Assembly: GCF_002288925.2 (NCBI RefSeq)
Contig: NW_022098023.1
Span: forward strand, 29,405,850-29,469,849
Origin: Delphinapterus leucas
Lineage: Eukaryota; Chordata; Mammalia; Artiodactyla; Monodontidae
DNA: 64,000 bases
Direction: 5' to 3'
This document shows, one piece after another, positions 34,180 to 45,582 of the stretch (its first letter is position 1; each line of letters starts with the position of its first letter). Position numbers and translations under genes: made by a program. The notes beneath the pieces are model-generated. The model had not been told where the DNA came from, searched no databases, and saw only the letters and a program-made list of their open reading frames with translations.

Positions 34180-35310
34180 CTTTTTATCTTGGAAAACATT
34201 TGAAGCTATAAAAATTTACAAAATTCACGTGTATGCACTCTTCACCATTTGCTCTCTTTCTCTCTCTCTGTACATTATAAGTATACACACACTGACAATA
34301 TGCATATATAAATATCATTTACTGAACCAGTTGCAGACTTCAAGATTCTCCACCCATAAATACTTTATGTATATCCTAAGAACATAAAATGATATTAGAA
34401 AATCACATATAATTATTAAATTCATGAAATTAACTGTGATACAAAATAACTATATCATTCATATTCATAATTTACCAGTCGTCCCAATAATGTATTTTAG
34501 AGCATTCTTTCTGATCCAGTTTCCAATCCAAGATCACACATGGAATATAGTTGTCATGTCTCTAAAAAGGATTATTCTTTAATATGGAACAGTTCTGTGT
34601 GCTTTCACCTCTTTATATTGACATTTTAGAAGAGCATGGGCCAATTCTTTTTCAATATGCTCCTTTGTACTCTGTTTTTTGGTGTTTGCTGACAACTGTT
34701 CGGTCCTCTCTACGTCTTCCCTTTCTGCTTCACGTCTGGACAAGCTGGTAGGAAAACCCAGATTCTTCCTTTTGGGTGCATTTGGAGGTTCAAACCGTGC
34801 AAGTTCCTATCCACGCTGGGGAGGAACAACCTGCCCTGTCCCCACCTCCTAATCACAGTAAAATCCCCAAGCCAGGCTCCTGTTCTCTTTTAAACTGTTT
34901 TTGGATGTTCTTAGGATCCACTCCGCTTAACCCAGAAAGCTTCATTAGGTGAGTAATAAACCTTTCCCTTTCATCCTGTGTGCATGTGTGTGTGTGATCA
35001 ACAGTCTCAATGCTGGATCCAAATTTTGGGTGAGGGTCCATTTCAATGCTGTTGGATGTCCGTAACAGCCTCACTTTAGACTGTGTGATGGTTTCCTCAA
35101 AATTCATTTTAGGCTATGATTTTTAGGGGGTACGAACAGGAATGAGTGATGTTGTGCCTTTCTCAAGAGACCTGTGATGTTGACTTTCACCATTATGGTT
35201 GACATTAACTCTGATCACTTGGTTAAATTCATAAAACCTGCTTGGGAGAACTATGTTCTGTCCCATTGCTTGAAATTCTAGTTTCAGGCATGCTTTCTCA
35301 GCATCTTCCC
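34180..35310 (-). mobile_element. Old L1M-class 3' region, minus strand, with insertion
   Basis: GTCGTCCCAATAATGTATTT, AATCCAAGATCACACATGGA, TAGTTGTCATGTCTCT, then (after the insertion) TTTCCTCAAAATTCATTTTA, AGTGATGTTGTGCCTTTCTC and TTAACTCTGATCACTTGGTT are successive blocks of an old L1 read in reverse. The middle, about 34690-35085, does not belong and is listed separately. Confidence 0.65.
34690..35085 (+). mobile_element. Possible solo LTR inserted in the L1M
   Basis: About 400 bp interrupt the L1M. The insert starts near TGACAACTGTTCGG, has an AATAAA signal in GAGTAATAAACCTTTCCCTT, and has composition unlike its host. That fits an ERV LTR, but no family was recognised and the ends are uncertain. 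Confidence 0.35.
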
Positions 35311-35314
35311 TCAT

Positions 35315-36050
35315 CTTTATTTGACCTTCACTACGTTTGGCAGTGTTTCTACATACAATGTAGTCTGGTTACCAGTGTGTCCAATTTTACTGAAGTGTGA
35401 GTTCGCACTTATGTTTCTTGTTATCCTTGCTATTTTAGAGGGCAGAAGGAGACAGGGGCATGCATCCAATATTTGAAAAAAACAAAACACCCCAATTTAT
35501 TTTGTGAAAAAGTTTCCATGTCATGATCTATGAAATAATTTAAATAAAACTGAAATTAAATTAATTATTATTGCCACGGAAATCACAAACCAAGGCTGAT
35601 TTTAATTCTCTAATGAGACTCTGGTAGCAATCATAATTCTTAGGCTCCAAAAAAAGAGAACACTGCTTAAAAAAAGCATTTCAGGTGGTTGAACTTTATT
35701 AAAATTCCCAAATTAGAACTTGAAGCTGGAATGGCTGTTTGATTAGCAACCCCTCTCTGGTTAACTCACAGGCTCACGGAATATTCTGATTATTTGGGAG
35801 AGGCTGCCAAGATTCACATACTGAATTTCTCCATTTTTATAAAGATGCCTTGATGAAATAAATACCATTGGTTTTCCTCCTGTATCAAAGCTGCAGATTG
35901 ATTTCTTCCCTGGAGCTATTTTCTGCTTGCAGAGATGTGCTACTGATATGTTTATTTTTTCTTCTTCTCACTGTACTGCGAGGAAAATTATTTAGTAGCA
36001 TTCACTACCACACCTGGGGAAAATGGGGAGGTATTGGTCAAAAGGCGCCT
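35315..36050. other. Unique DNA, no gene seen
   Basis: AT-rich sequence without a named repeat. The TAATTAATTATTATTGCC and TTGATTAGCAAC-like stretches near 35560-35750 could suit homeodomain binding, but such motifs are common by chance in AT-rich DNA. Confidence 0.4.
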
Positions 36051-36054
36051 AAGT

Positions 36055-36330
36055 TGAATAAGGTCTGGAGGCCTGACGTATCACATGGTGACTATAGTTA
36101 CTTGAAATGTGCAGTAGATCTCAAGTGTCCTTACCACACACACACACACACACACACACGCACGCACACGCAGACCCACACACGGAACTGTGTGAGGTGA
36201 TGGATAGGTTAATTACCTTGGTTTTGGTAATCATTTCATAATGCATACATATATCAAAACATCACATCGTACACCTTAAATGTATACAATTTTATTTGTC
36301 AATCATACCTCAATAAAGTTGCAGAAAAAG
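36055..36330 (+). repeat. L1M 3' end with internal CA repeat
   Basis: TCACATGGTGACTATAGTTA, GTGTGAGGTGATGGATAGGT, GTACACCTTAAATGTATACA and ACCTCAATAAAGTTGC are the 3' UTR blocks of an L1MA/MB-type element. A (CA)n expansion at 36133-36185 interrupts it. Confidence 0.8.
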
Positions 36331-39005
36331 ACTACCATATCTTTAAGGACAAAGCTGGAAAGACTTTCATTAAAGTCTATTATGCTAAATTTACCAACTT
36401 TGTTTTCATATGCTGCTATTTCTGTGACTTTTAGTCATATTTCTCTATTTTGAAGAAACGGAGAAATTGAGGCAAAGTCAGAAACTGGCTTTCTTCAGCC
36501 CTGACTGGAGACCCTCACTAAATAAAAGTGATCCTTTTCTTATGCAGAAGTGGTTTAATTCTAAAATCTCAGTTTTCCTGATTTTGTAGCTTCCCAAACC
36601 TTGGGAAAGTGAGAAAGCACTGAAATTATTTTCCTCAGATTTTCAGTTGTTCAAGAGGGAATGGCTCAGAGAAGCGGCCACACTTTTATTTCTAATTATG
36701 ACGGGGAAAAAAAACAATACTGACATAAAATATTACCAAGGATTACATTTTTTTGTTTTAAAATCTCATTAAAAGGATATGCTTAAGTGGAGAACCTCAG
36801 TTAGACAGTTTTTTCTAACGGCCTTTCCATCCATTAAAGGAAGATGATGCAGAAAACGAGAAAGCATAACTGAAAACAGAACATATTACGGCTGTTGCTG
36901 CATAAGAATCCAGCCAGGATGAAAAGGTTAGGATGTTTTCAACAAAGGTGCCTCCACATTTCGCCATCATGGGTTCTGGCCTTTGCTAATAGGAACAAGC
37001 CTAATTTTAGCCACCAGATGTGCCTCGCTATGGTTTTAACCTTTGCAGGGAATTTTTTTTTTTTTTTTTTTTTTTGCATTTAAGCTGAAGTTTTCAAACA
37101 AAATCTCATTTTAGCAAAAAAAGTCTCACAGATGGTCTGAGGCCCAGTCTTTTGATGGATGGACGACAGAGGCCATCATTTACAAAGTTCATTATAGTGT
37201 CAGGAAAATGAATAAAGGACAAAGGGAAATAAAAATATTTTCCAAAGCCTGCTCCATGGGCGGCCTGAAGTATTCCAGATGCTTTTCACAACCCCCCTTA
37301 CCCCAGTGCTGCTAGCACAATTTCTGAACTTTATTGAGAAACCTGGGCAAGCAGAATTGTATTGATAATAATCATAAATTCTATTTATATGCAGACTTCC
37401 TCAGAATTGAGTTGCAAGCATGAAAAGCATATTATCAATCATCTTCCCAATTTCATTTGGTGGGAAGGGAGTATAGCATTTCTTTTTGAACAGAATCAAG
37501 AGAAGAGAGGTTATAGCGTTTGCAAATGTCATTTGATGAAATGGCCAGGATCATACTTTACCACCTGGTAAATTGTCCCCCTGCCCCTCCTCCACTCCTT
37601 GACCCAAATGTGTGTGCCCCATTATCTTCTTCCTGGCACCATGGGTACTTCGGCAGAGGCGTGGGGTGGGCATGATCCTCAATGGGCCTGAATTTCTAGA
37701 GGGCCTCCCTCCCTGTTCCATGAGCTGATCGCCCTGTCCATGATTTATGCACTCTCTACGGCTAACAGCTAGTTCTTGCTGTCTTCCCCACTCCTTCCTC
37801 AACAGGAGCAATTTTCAGATTTCCTAGTGACATGGAGAATGCATTTGGGATTTGGGGTGTAAAACAAGTAGATAAGGGTCATTGTTTTACAAGTGACAGA
37901 GACTGTATTGACTCACAACTCAGGTTTTCCTTATACTGCATATTTAGGGGAATATTCAATCCTGCCTGTTGCTTCTCAAGCTGTAGCCCTATTGGGACCT
38001 CAAGGCTGGAAAGATGCCTCCCATATGATTCTAGATTATTCTTATCAAAGGAAGCACTGTCCCCTTTCACCATCCCCCAATACCATCCCCCCAACACCAA
38101 AGAATGGAAAAGTTGGACTATGTGGTCTGTTTGGATGGAGAAGGAAAAGAGGCAGGAATGAATTGGGAGTATGAGGTTAAAAGGAATGACTGGGGATTGG
38201 AAATGGGGAAAAAAGGAAAGATTAAGGGGCTCGGTTTTTTGAGGTAGATGAGCCAATAGAGTGGGGATAGGGTAATAATAATGTTAGAAAGATAATAAGT
38301 ATGGTTACAGACTTGGAATTAAGGAAGTGCCACATAAGAAGGTCCTAGTTTAGGTTAGCAAAGGATGGCTAAAATTAAAGAGATCAACAGACTTTGTGGA
38401 GTGGGTTGTTCAACTTCAACGGATCTAAGCAGAAAATGGGAAAGAGAAGATGACTGTGAACCAGGTCACACAGATGTAATGATCTTGAAAGCAGAGAAAA
38501 AGGAAGAAAGGGAATAGCTATGGAAATGGTAGGAAAGCCCACCTACCAAAGCAAAAGGTAGAACCAGTGAAGGAAAGCAACCACAGAGTGCAAAAAACAG
38601 ACCAAACAGACGAAGCCCCAGAATCCTTCTTCCCTAAGGAAACACAGGGGGAAAATTTAGGTCTGACCAACAATTCTGGGGTTGACAGTGGAAAGCTGTA
38701 CACTTAGGTGACATTCAGAAATTAGGTGAAATTCAGAAACCTTACCATTCAGCAGTCTCAGGGGAGAATATGTATATTAATCTAAAAATGAACGCGTAGG
38801 TTGCATTTCCCAGTCCTCTATTTCTACCCACAACTTTATATCCCTACGCTTGGTTTCCTGAGACTGAACTCCATCAAGGTAAGATATTTTCTGCTCAATG
38901 AACCTGAACCTTTAATGAATATTTAGCGACACTTTCGGAACTTTCTTCTGTCTTTTCAGTGCTGAGTGCTAAAGGCACCATCTCTGTTTCCAGTTCTTCT
39001 ACTGG
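36331..39005. other. Longest repeat-poor stretch of the window
   Basis: About 2.7 kb without any transposon I recognise, apart from a T-run at 37052-37075. It contains blocks of balanced composition at 36780-37030, 37100-37290 and 37550-37820. No exon or RNA gene is evident: the open frames at 37832-38161 and 37879-38256 overlap on opposite strands and carry no domain. An 18-bp unit (TTAGGTGACATTCAGAAA) is tandemly duplicated with one mismatch at 38704-38739. A distal regulatory element is possible but unproven. Confidence 0.45.
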
Positions 39006-39009
39006 TCTC

Positions 39010-39240
39010 AGTTGCCTGGATTTGAATCCCAGATCCATTAGTTACTGGCTGGTTGGCCAAAAACTTAATTACTCATGACCTCAGTTTCTTCACCTACAAA
39101 ATAGGTATAATAATAGTATTTACTTCACAGAGTGATTCTGAAGATTGAATGTGATAATCCATGTAAAGTAAATGTAAAGAACATGGGATGGAGACATACG
39201 CAGTCATCACTCAGTACACATCAGCTGTTTTATTATTGTT
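39010..39240 (+). repeat. MIR SINE
   Basis: GGATTTGAATCCCAGATCCA, TCATGACCTCAGTTTCTTCA, CCTACAAAATAGGTATAATA and GAAGATTGAATGTGATAATC follow MIR along most of its length. Confidence 0.82.
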
Positions 39241-39489
39241 GTTGTTGAATAAGATTTTGTGGAGTAATCTTTGTACCTCGTGATTAAATTTTACCATATA
39301 TAAACTGACAGAGAACTAAAGTGCTATGGTGTTTAGTTAAATATGAATGTACCTATGATCTTTGAGAAAAGTAGTATGAGACAGAATCATAACTATTAAA
39401 TCAATATGGTACAACAAGTTTGGGACCCTCAGTAATCTATCACAGGAATATCTCACTTCAGGGTACGTGATGTAAATGTACTGAGTCAG

Positions 39490-39675
39490 TCCCTGGAAGT
39501 TCTGATTTCAGGTAATGTCTCTACTCCTTCCTACATATTTGTCCTTGAACAAATTACTTTCTGAAGTCTCAGTTTCCTCATCTACAAAATGAAAGTAATC
39601 ATCATACCTCTTCCCTGGGTTGTTATAAAGATTGAATGATATAATTAGGTAAATCACGCAGCATAGCACTAAGTC
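39490..39675 (+). repeat. MIR SINE
   Basis: CAAATTACTTTCTGAAGTCT, CAGTTTCCTCATCTACAAAA and GGGTTGTTATAAAGATTGAA follow the MIR core and 3' part. Confidence 0.8.
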
Positions 39676-40109
39676 CAGAGTCGGGACTTACACTTTTACA
39701 TCTCCCCAAATTCCAGTAGGCTTGATCATCTGATTTTCCAGCTTGCAAGTTATTGGAAACAGCAAATTAAAGTGTGGGAGGCTGTTAGAACAAGTTTTAT
39801 TGATTTTGATAAAAAGTGACAGCCGGTAAACTGATGTGGCAAAAGCAATACAAGAAAAATTAAAAACACATATAAGATGTGATAAAGCTACATAGAGATC
39901 TGGGACATTTACTTCGGCAACAAACAGTCCTACAAACATCAAAGGGATGAGGAATCACTATTATAATACAGTACACTAATCAATGCTCTCAACAGAGATA
40001 TTGTGCTATTGGATTTTGATCAGAGAACAGGCCCTGTTCGTGTTCTCAGGTTTCATAAGAATAGTTTGGGGCATAAAGTGAGAAAGGAGCCGAACTCTAT
40101 GCATATACA

Positions 40110-40250
40110 TCCACACATTGTATCTTAGTCTTCTCAGCAATTCTAACAGTTTAGTAATTTTATTCTACCTCATAGAGTAGAAAACAGAGGTACAGAAAAA
40201 TTAAGCAACATGCCCAAGTCCATACATGAAAATGAACAGGTCTGTCTTTT
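40110..40250 (-). repeat. Probable MIR fragment, minus strand
   Basis: CTACCTCATAGAGTAGAAAA, CAGAGGTACAGAAAAATTAA and GCAACATGCCCAAGTCCATA fit the reverse of MIR. Confidence 0.55.
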
Positions 40251-40589
40251 GTAAAAGTGATATTTTTTTATCACAAAATAAATAAAAAGTTAAAGGGAGT
40301 ATGGTTATAATCTAAAAAAATCAATTAATATGGGACTTTTTTTGGTTACTATAAAAAGAGAGGATAAAATATGCATTAACTTAGAGGTAGAAATTTGTAA
40401 ACTCAAAAGGCTCAGCTATCACAGAGAAGGAAAAAGAACAAAATTAATTGGGTAACATAAGCATATATTTTGAGGTTCTTTGGGTTTCTGAAAACAATTT
40501 TATATCATATGAAGAAGCCTTTAGTAGATATTAGAAATCAAAGAAGAAATGAAACAGACTATTGTGTTGAAAATATACGGTATAAACCC

Positions 40590-41000
40590 TGTTATGGGAT
40601 ACATTGTGTTCCTCGAAAATTAATATGTTGAATTCCCAGCCCCCAGTACCTCAGAATGTAACCATATTTGTCCCCCAAATTAATACAGTATGTTGAAGTT
40701 TCAACTCCCAGTACCTCAGAATGTAACCACATTTGTAGATAAGTTCTTTAAAGAGGTGATTAAGTTAAAAGGAGGTGATTAGGGTCGGCCCTGATGCAAC
40801 AGGACTGGTGTCCTTATAAGAAAGAAAGAGATACCAGGGGTGTGGGTGCTCAGAGGACATGCTATATGAGGACACAGAAGGCCACCATCTTCAAGCCAAA
40901 GAGAGAGGCCTCAGGCGAAAACAAACCTGCCAACTCCTTGATATTGGACTTACAGTCTCCAGATCTGTGAGAAAATAAATTTCTGTTGTTTAAGCCACCC
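40590..41000 (+). repeat. MaLR 5' LTR with internal duplication
   Basis: Begins TGTTATGGGATACATTGTG and carries the AATAAA/TTTCTGTTGTTTAAGCCACC end. Its last roughly 45 bases are replaced by unrelated sequence (41001-41033). A segment of about 56-59 bp is duplicated in tandem (40616-40671 and 40677-40735), each with CAGTACCTCAGAATGTAACC. Confidence 0.85.
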
Positions 41001-41148
41001 ATATCCCCGGAAGGTACCCAGGTACTCAGAATGTAGTACTGGGGAGTGGGATGCTGTGTAACAAAAACCTAAATGTGTGGAATTGACTTTGGAACTGGGT
41101 AATGGGTAGAGGCTGGAAGAATTTTGAGATGTGTGTTAGAAAAAAGCC

Positions 41149-41247
41149 TATGTATAACTGATTCACTTTGTTATAAAGCAGAAACTAACACACCATTGTA
41201 AAGCAATTATACTCCAATAAAGACGTTAAAAAAAAAAAAGCAGAAAA
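41149..41247 (+). mobile_element. Very short 5'-truncated L1 (3' tail only)
   Basis: Only the last ~80 bases of an L1 plus an A12 tail are present, TATGTATAACTGATTCACTT to CCAATAAAGACG. This nearly equals the 3' end of the full-length L1 at 52588-52676. AGAAAAAAGC and AGAAAAAGC flank it as target duplication. It interrupts the MaLR internal region, so it is younger than the MaLR. Confidence 0.85.
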
Positions 41248-42485
41248 AGAAAAAGCGTAGATTACCTTGAAGAGACTGTTGGCAGGAATATGGATGTGAA
41301 AGGTGATTCTGCTCAGGTTTCTGACGGAAATCTGGAACATGTCATTGGAAACTGGAGAAAACATGATCCTTGTTATAAAGCATCAGAGAACTTGGCTGAA
41401 TTGTATTCCGGTATTTTGTGGAAGGTAGTAGAACTTGTGAATGATGACACTGGATATTTAGCTGAAGAGAATTCTAAGCAAAGTGTTGAAGGTGCAGCTG
41501 GTTTCTCCTTGCTGCTTATAGTAAAATGTGAGAGGAGAGAGGGAGATTGAAGGAGGAATGGTAAAGCAAAAAGAACCAGAACTTGAAGATTTGGACATTC
41601 TCAGCCTGACTGTATTGCAGAAAAATGAGAAAGTTCTAGAGAGAACACCAACGGTGTGGCTCGACAATCACTCCATAAAGAGATTATAGGTGTGACTCAT
41701 GATTTTATACAAGGGTCTCATCAGAAGCCAGGAGCAGAGAGAGGTTATACCAGCATCAACACTGCCAGCTTGGCTCTAAGAGGGCAGAGATGGGACAGAA
41801 TGAAGGAAGGCTATTGTGCGTCAGGGATTCTACAAGACAGAACATTAAAGCTATCCAGCTGCAAATATGCAGTATTCTTCAAAAACATAAAAGGGAAGAA
41901 TAACCCTAAAAGTGATTCAGAGATCAGTAGGGCTGCCACTGCCATCACAGGTCTGGGGAGCCAGGCTGTCTCCTGCTAGGTTTCAGAGGTAGGGGCCACC
42001 TCCTTGTTTACAGCAGGTTAGACTGCTGCCCACGGCTGAGAGGCAATGACACCACCAAAATGGGCCCAGAAGGGGGCTGTCACCCCAGTGGACCCAGAGG
42101 AGAGAACATTTGCACCAAAGAAGATTATTCTCAAGCCGTAAAATCTTATGATATTTGCCCTGCCAGGTTTTGGACTTGCTTGAACTTGTGACCCCTTTCT
42201 TCTTTTTCATTGCTCCCTTTTGCAATGGGAATGCTTATCCTATGTCTGTGCCACCATTATATTTTGGAAGCAGATGACTTCTTCAGTTTCACAGATTCAC
42301 AGCTGAAGAAGAATTTTGCCTCCGGATAAATCATTCCTTGAGTCTCACCCACACTTGCTTTAGGTGACATTTAGATAAGATGTAGACTTAAGAGTTGATG
42401 CAAGAATGGGTTAAGACTTTGGGGATCAGGTAAATGTATTTTGCACATGACAAGGATATGAATTTTAAAGGCCCAGAGGGCAGGA

Positions 42486-42880
42486 TATTATGGGTTTGTG
42501 TTACCCCAAAATTCATACACTGAAGTCTCAACCCCTAGTATAGTAGAATGTAATAACCATACTTGGAGAAAGGGTCTTTAAAGAGGTGATTAAGTTATAA
42601 TGAGGCCATTAGGATGGGGCCCTAATCCAATAGGACTGGCTTCCCTTGTAGGAAGAGGAAGAGACACCAGAAGTGTGGGTACGTAGGAAAGAGGCCACAT
42701 GAAGACATAATGAGAACGAGGTCATCTGAAGCCAAGAAGAGAGGTCTCAGGACAAAACTAAAACTGCCAACACCTTGATCTTGAACTTCTAGCCTCCAGA
42801 ACTATGAGAACATAAATTTCTGTTGTTTAAGTTACTCAGTCTGTATTATTTTCTTATGTCAGTCCTACCAAACTAATACA
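42486..42880 (+). repeat. MaLR 3' LTR
   Basis: Starts TATTATGGGTTTGTGTTACC and ends CAAACTAATACA, directly before the AACCC target duplication. It has the ATAAATTTCTGTTGTTTAAG polyadenylation region. It lacks the duplication found in the 5' LTR. Confidence 0.85.
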
Positions 42881-42885
42881 AACCC

Positions 42886-43755
42886 TTTCCTGGGTGGCAA
42901 TGTTATACACAGATTAATAATTCTGTTATAATCATTTGCAAAGTCTATAAACTACATAATAACTAAATAATCAATATTAAAATAATGATGAGTGTGAATT
43001 ATCTTCCGTGTTCCATGAGAAAAAAAATCAATGTCTAGTACTATCAGACATCATTTTACATCCTTTTGCTTGGGAATTACATTCTCTCTACTGATTTACG
43101 ATTTTAAAGATCTACACTAGTATAGCATATATTAAATTTATTAATTCTCAATATTGGTATGGTGAGATTTTTACTTCTAAGAAACTGTGGCTTATTATTC
43201 ACCTACCCTTTTTCATCTAAGGCTCAAGATTCTTGCTTTGAAATGTTTTCCAGATAGAAATTTTGCTTTTATTCATATTATAAGCATTTTAATCTAGACC
43301 TTCTCCTTCCCATACCGTATTTCTACTGTTACTTATATAATCTCCCTACCTCTGTTTTACACTACTCTAATTTATTGTTTATAATGTTGCCAAATTAATC
43401 TACTTTTCATTAAACCATCCTCTTGTTGAAAAGTGAACTATGCCTTTTATGCATATCAAATATCACTCTACATGAATCTTGAGAATTTCATGTAATCCAA
43501 CTCCTACTTTCTATCCTCCCACACAACTACTGATTTAACCATATTGTTTACTCATCTTTAATTATCACTCACCTTCAAGTCTTTTAAACAGGTTTTCTCA
43601 ACATTCCTTGAGTAAGTCACGTTCATTGTTTTGTCTTCATATCGTTGCTTATTCTCTTCTGCCACCCTATCCTGAATGAAGACACGTATGTATATTGTTA
43701 AGACTATTTCAAGTCTTAAAAATTATCCAACTCACTCAAACTCATATTAGTCTTA
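42886..43755. other. Unique AT-rich DNA
   Basis: Nothing recognised; AT-rich, no gene. Confidence 0.4.
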
Positions 43756-43759
43756 CCCT

Positions 43760-43875
43760 TCTCAGCACAGTTAACTCCTTGAAGGTATCACACGTTGGAG
43801 TTTCATTTCCCTGGTGGGTCCTCCTCTCGCCCCCCAGTAGCACATAGCATGGTGTCAGTTACTTAGAGGGAACTC
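43760..43875 (+). repeat. L2-type 3' end fragment
   Basis: AACTCCTTGAAGGTATCAC, CCCCCAGTAGCACATAGCAT and GGAACTCAGTGG follow the L2 3' end pattern. Confidence 0.45.
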
Positions 43876-43989
43876 AGTGGAAACTTGTCCATCAACGCAT
43901 TCACTATCCTCATAAACGCTGCCAAGGTATCATATTTTTTTCATAATATTCAAATTCATTAATTGATTTGTCTCGTCTACATGCAATGA

Positions 43990-44300
43990 TTAATATCTAC
44001 CGTTTGCCTGGTATTGGGTTTCAAGAAGGGCATGGAGACTAGATATTGAGCATAGAAACATGAAAAAAGTACAACCAGATAATCTGTGAGTAAAGACAGA
44101 TGCAAACAGAAAGAGGCTGTGTGATGAGTGAATCCACAGAGGCAAGGGCAGTACTACTGTAAAGTGATGGAATCTGCTTTGTGGATGAGAGAAGGGGGTA
44201 CAGTAGCGGAGACACTTGAGTTCTGCCTTGAAGAATAAGCAGGAATTCATTTGTCTCATAAGAAGAAGGATACCACAGAGTGGAAAACAGTAATTTCTTT
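43990..44300 (+). repeat. Ancient interspersed repeat (L2-like pattern)
   Basis: GGAGACACTTGAGTTCTGCC then TTGAAGAATAAGCAGGAATT resembles the common (…GACATTTGAGCTGAG…TGAAGGATGAGTAGGAGTT…) ancient repeat. Diverged. Confidence 0.4.
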
Positions 44301-44304
44301 ACAA

Positions 44305-45560
44305 AGAACCCACATACGGTATTTGATTGATGCTTGTGTGGGTTCAGTACTGCACTCATTTACTTCCTTAATAGAGAAAAAGGATTTAAAGCATCTTATT
44401 AAACCATAACAATAAAATTGTTTTTAAAAAGTTGGAGGAAGACAAGGGAGAAATCAAGTTTGGAAAAGAGATAAAAGCTAACATGACAAACAGTAGGGGA
44501 AAATACAGTGATTACACGTGACCATAAAATTTAGCCTTGAGTTTTCTGAGAGACATTGGGATGAGAGAAATATAGAAAGTTACTCAAGGCTTATAAGGTA
44601 ACAGTGAATACAAATATATCTTTATCCCAAACTCAAAGGAAATATTCCTCACTGGAAACTCTAGAGAGAGATCTGGGAGATATAATGGATGATATTCTCA
44701 CATATATTTTTAATAACTAACACAAAAGTGAATGCAAATAAATATTTTATTTTTTACATATCTTACTTAAATTTTTACCTACACAGAAAATGCATTGAAT
44801 CTTTGTAGAAGGAAAGCATCAAAGTCCCGCATTAGAAAGCAAATATGATCAGAAATAAGAGACTCTTCTTGGAGAATTTATTCAGTAAAGTTATTTCCAG
44901 CTAGATCTTTAACACTAATAAAGTGTTTTATTTTAACTCAAAAATTATACCTCAAAAATTTTGAGTTATCTTTAACTCAAAAATTCTTCTCAAACACCTA
45001 ACTCCTCCAAAAAGATAAGAAATTTCCTGGTGTTAATAAACTGAATAGTTTGACTTACTTGTTATATGCATTAGACTTCTTCCTCTTCTTCTTCTTTTAA
45101 TAATTTAGTTGTTTCAGAGGCTGATGAAGAAGTCATAAATTATAGCTTAAAATGATATCTGTTGTGTGTTTCAGCAGTAGGCCTTCTAAGATATTCATAA
45201 ATGTATATTTATTCAGAGAGACATTTCACAGTTCTGGTTCTACTACAGGAATTTTTCAAAATAAAATTTTTTGCATATTTATTTTTTCCTGAAACTTAAG
45301 CAGAGGGCTGTTCTTTTTTGTTTTGTAAACATTTACGCCCACGTGTTTACCCTTGCTTTCTTAATTAGTTCACAGCATCTATTACATATGGGTTACATCT
45401 TACCTAAGGAGCACAGAGTCCAGGAGCCAGCCCAGGCACCATGGCTTGAACTGATGTACTGGCCAACATCCAAGGTCTCTGAGGGTCATTCCCTCATCTC
45501 CTGTTTGAATTCAATAGATTGTCTTATGAGCTTTCCTAAGTGCCTCTATCTAAGGCATTT
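44305..45560. other. Unique AT-rich DNA left of the full-length L1
   Basis: No gene recognised. A small local inverted repeat (AACTCAAAAATT … AATTTTGAGTT) lies at about 44935-44970, followed by a direct copy. The long open frame starting at 45271 runs into the L1 5' UTR and is not a gene. Confidence 0.4.
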
Positions 45561-45564
45561 AATC

Positions 45565-45582
45565 AAGAAAGGAAATTGTGGG
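45565..45582. repeat. Left target-site duplication of the full-length L1
   Basis: AAGAAAGGAAATTGTGGG, identical to 52677-52694. The last G residues may also belong to the L1 5' end, so the exact boundary is ambiguous by up to three bases. Confidence 0.93.

Larger units (their letters stand above)
40590..42880 (+). mobile_element. MaLR element: two LTRs plus internal region
   Basis: A nearly complete non-coding MaLR retroelement (ERVL-MaLR; MST/MLT1 group) lies between a perfect 5-bp target duplication AACCC (40585-40589 and 42881-42885). It has a 5' LTR (40590-about 41000), an internal region (about 41034-42485) and a 3' LTR (42486-42880). The internal region shows the family's typical blocks, such as GTACTGGGGAGTGGGATGCT, GAACTGGGTAATGGGTAGAG and TTTGGACTTGCTTGAACTTG. 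MaLRs carry no functional proteins of their own. The 86- and 107-codon frames at 41290 and 41656 are internal-region leftovers. A short L1 tail is nested at 41149-41247. Confidence 0.88.

Noticed and set aside
36133..36185. CA-repeat resembling a regularly spaced array
   Set aside because: A simple dinucleotide microsatellite; there are no CRISPR arrays in mammalian nuclear DNA and no repeat-spacer pattern anywhere in the window.
37832..38256. Overlapping 109- and 125-codon frames on opposite strands
   Set aside because: The two mirror one another and neither shows a domain or splice signals; more likely non-coding unique DNA.
40590..42880. Endogenous retrovirus with coding capacity
   Set aside because: The internal region is the short MaLR type without gag, pol or env homology. 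Its open frames are under 110 codons.
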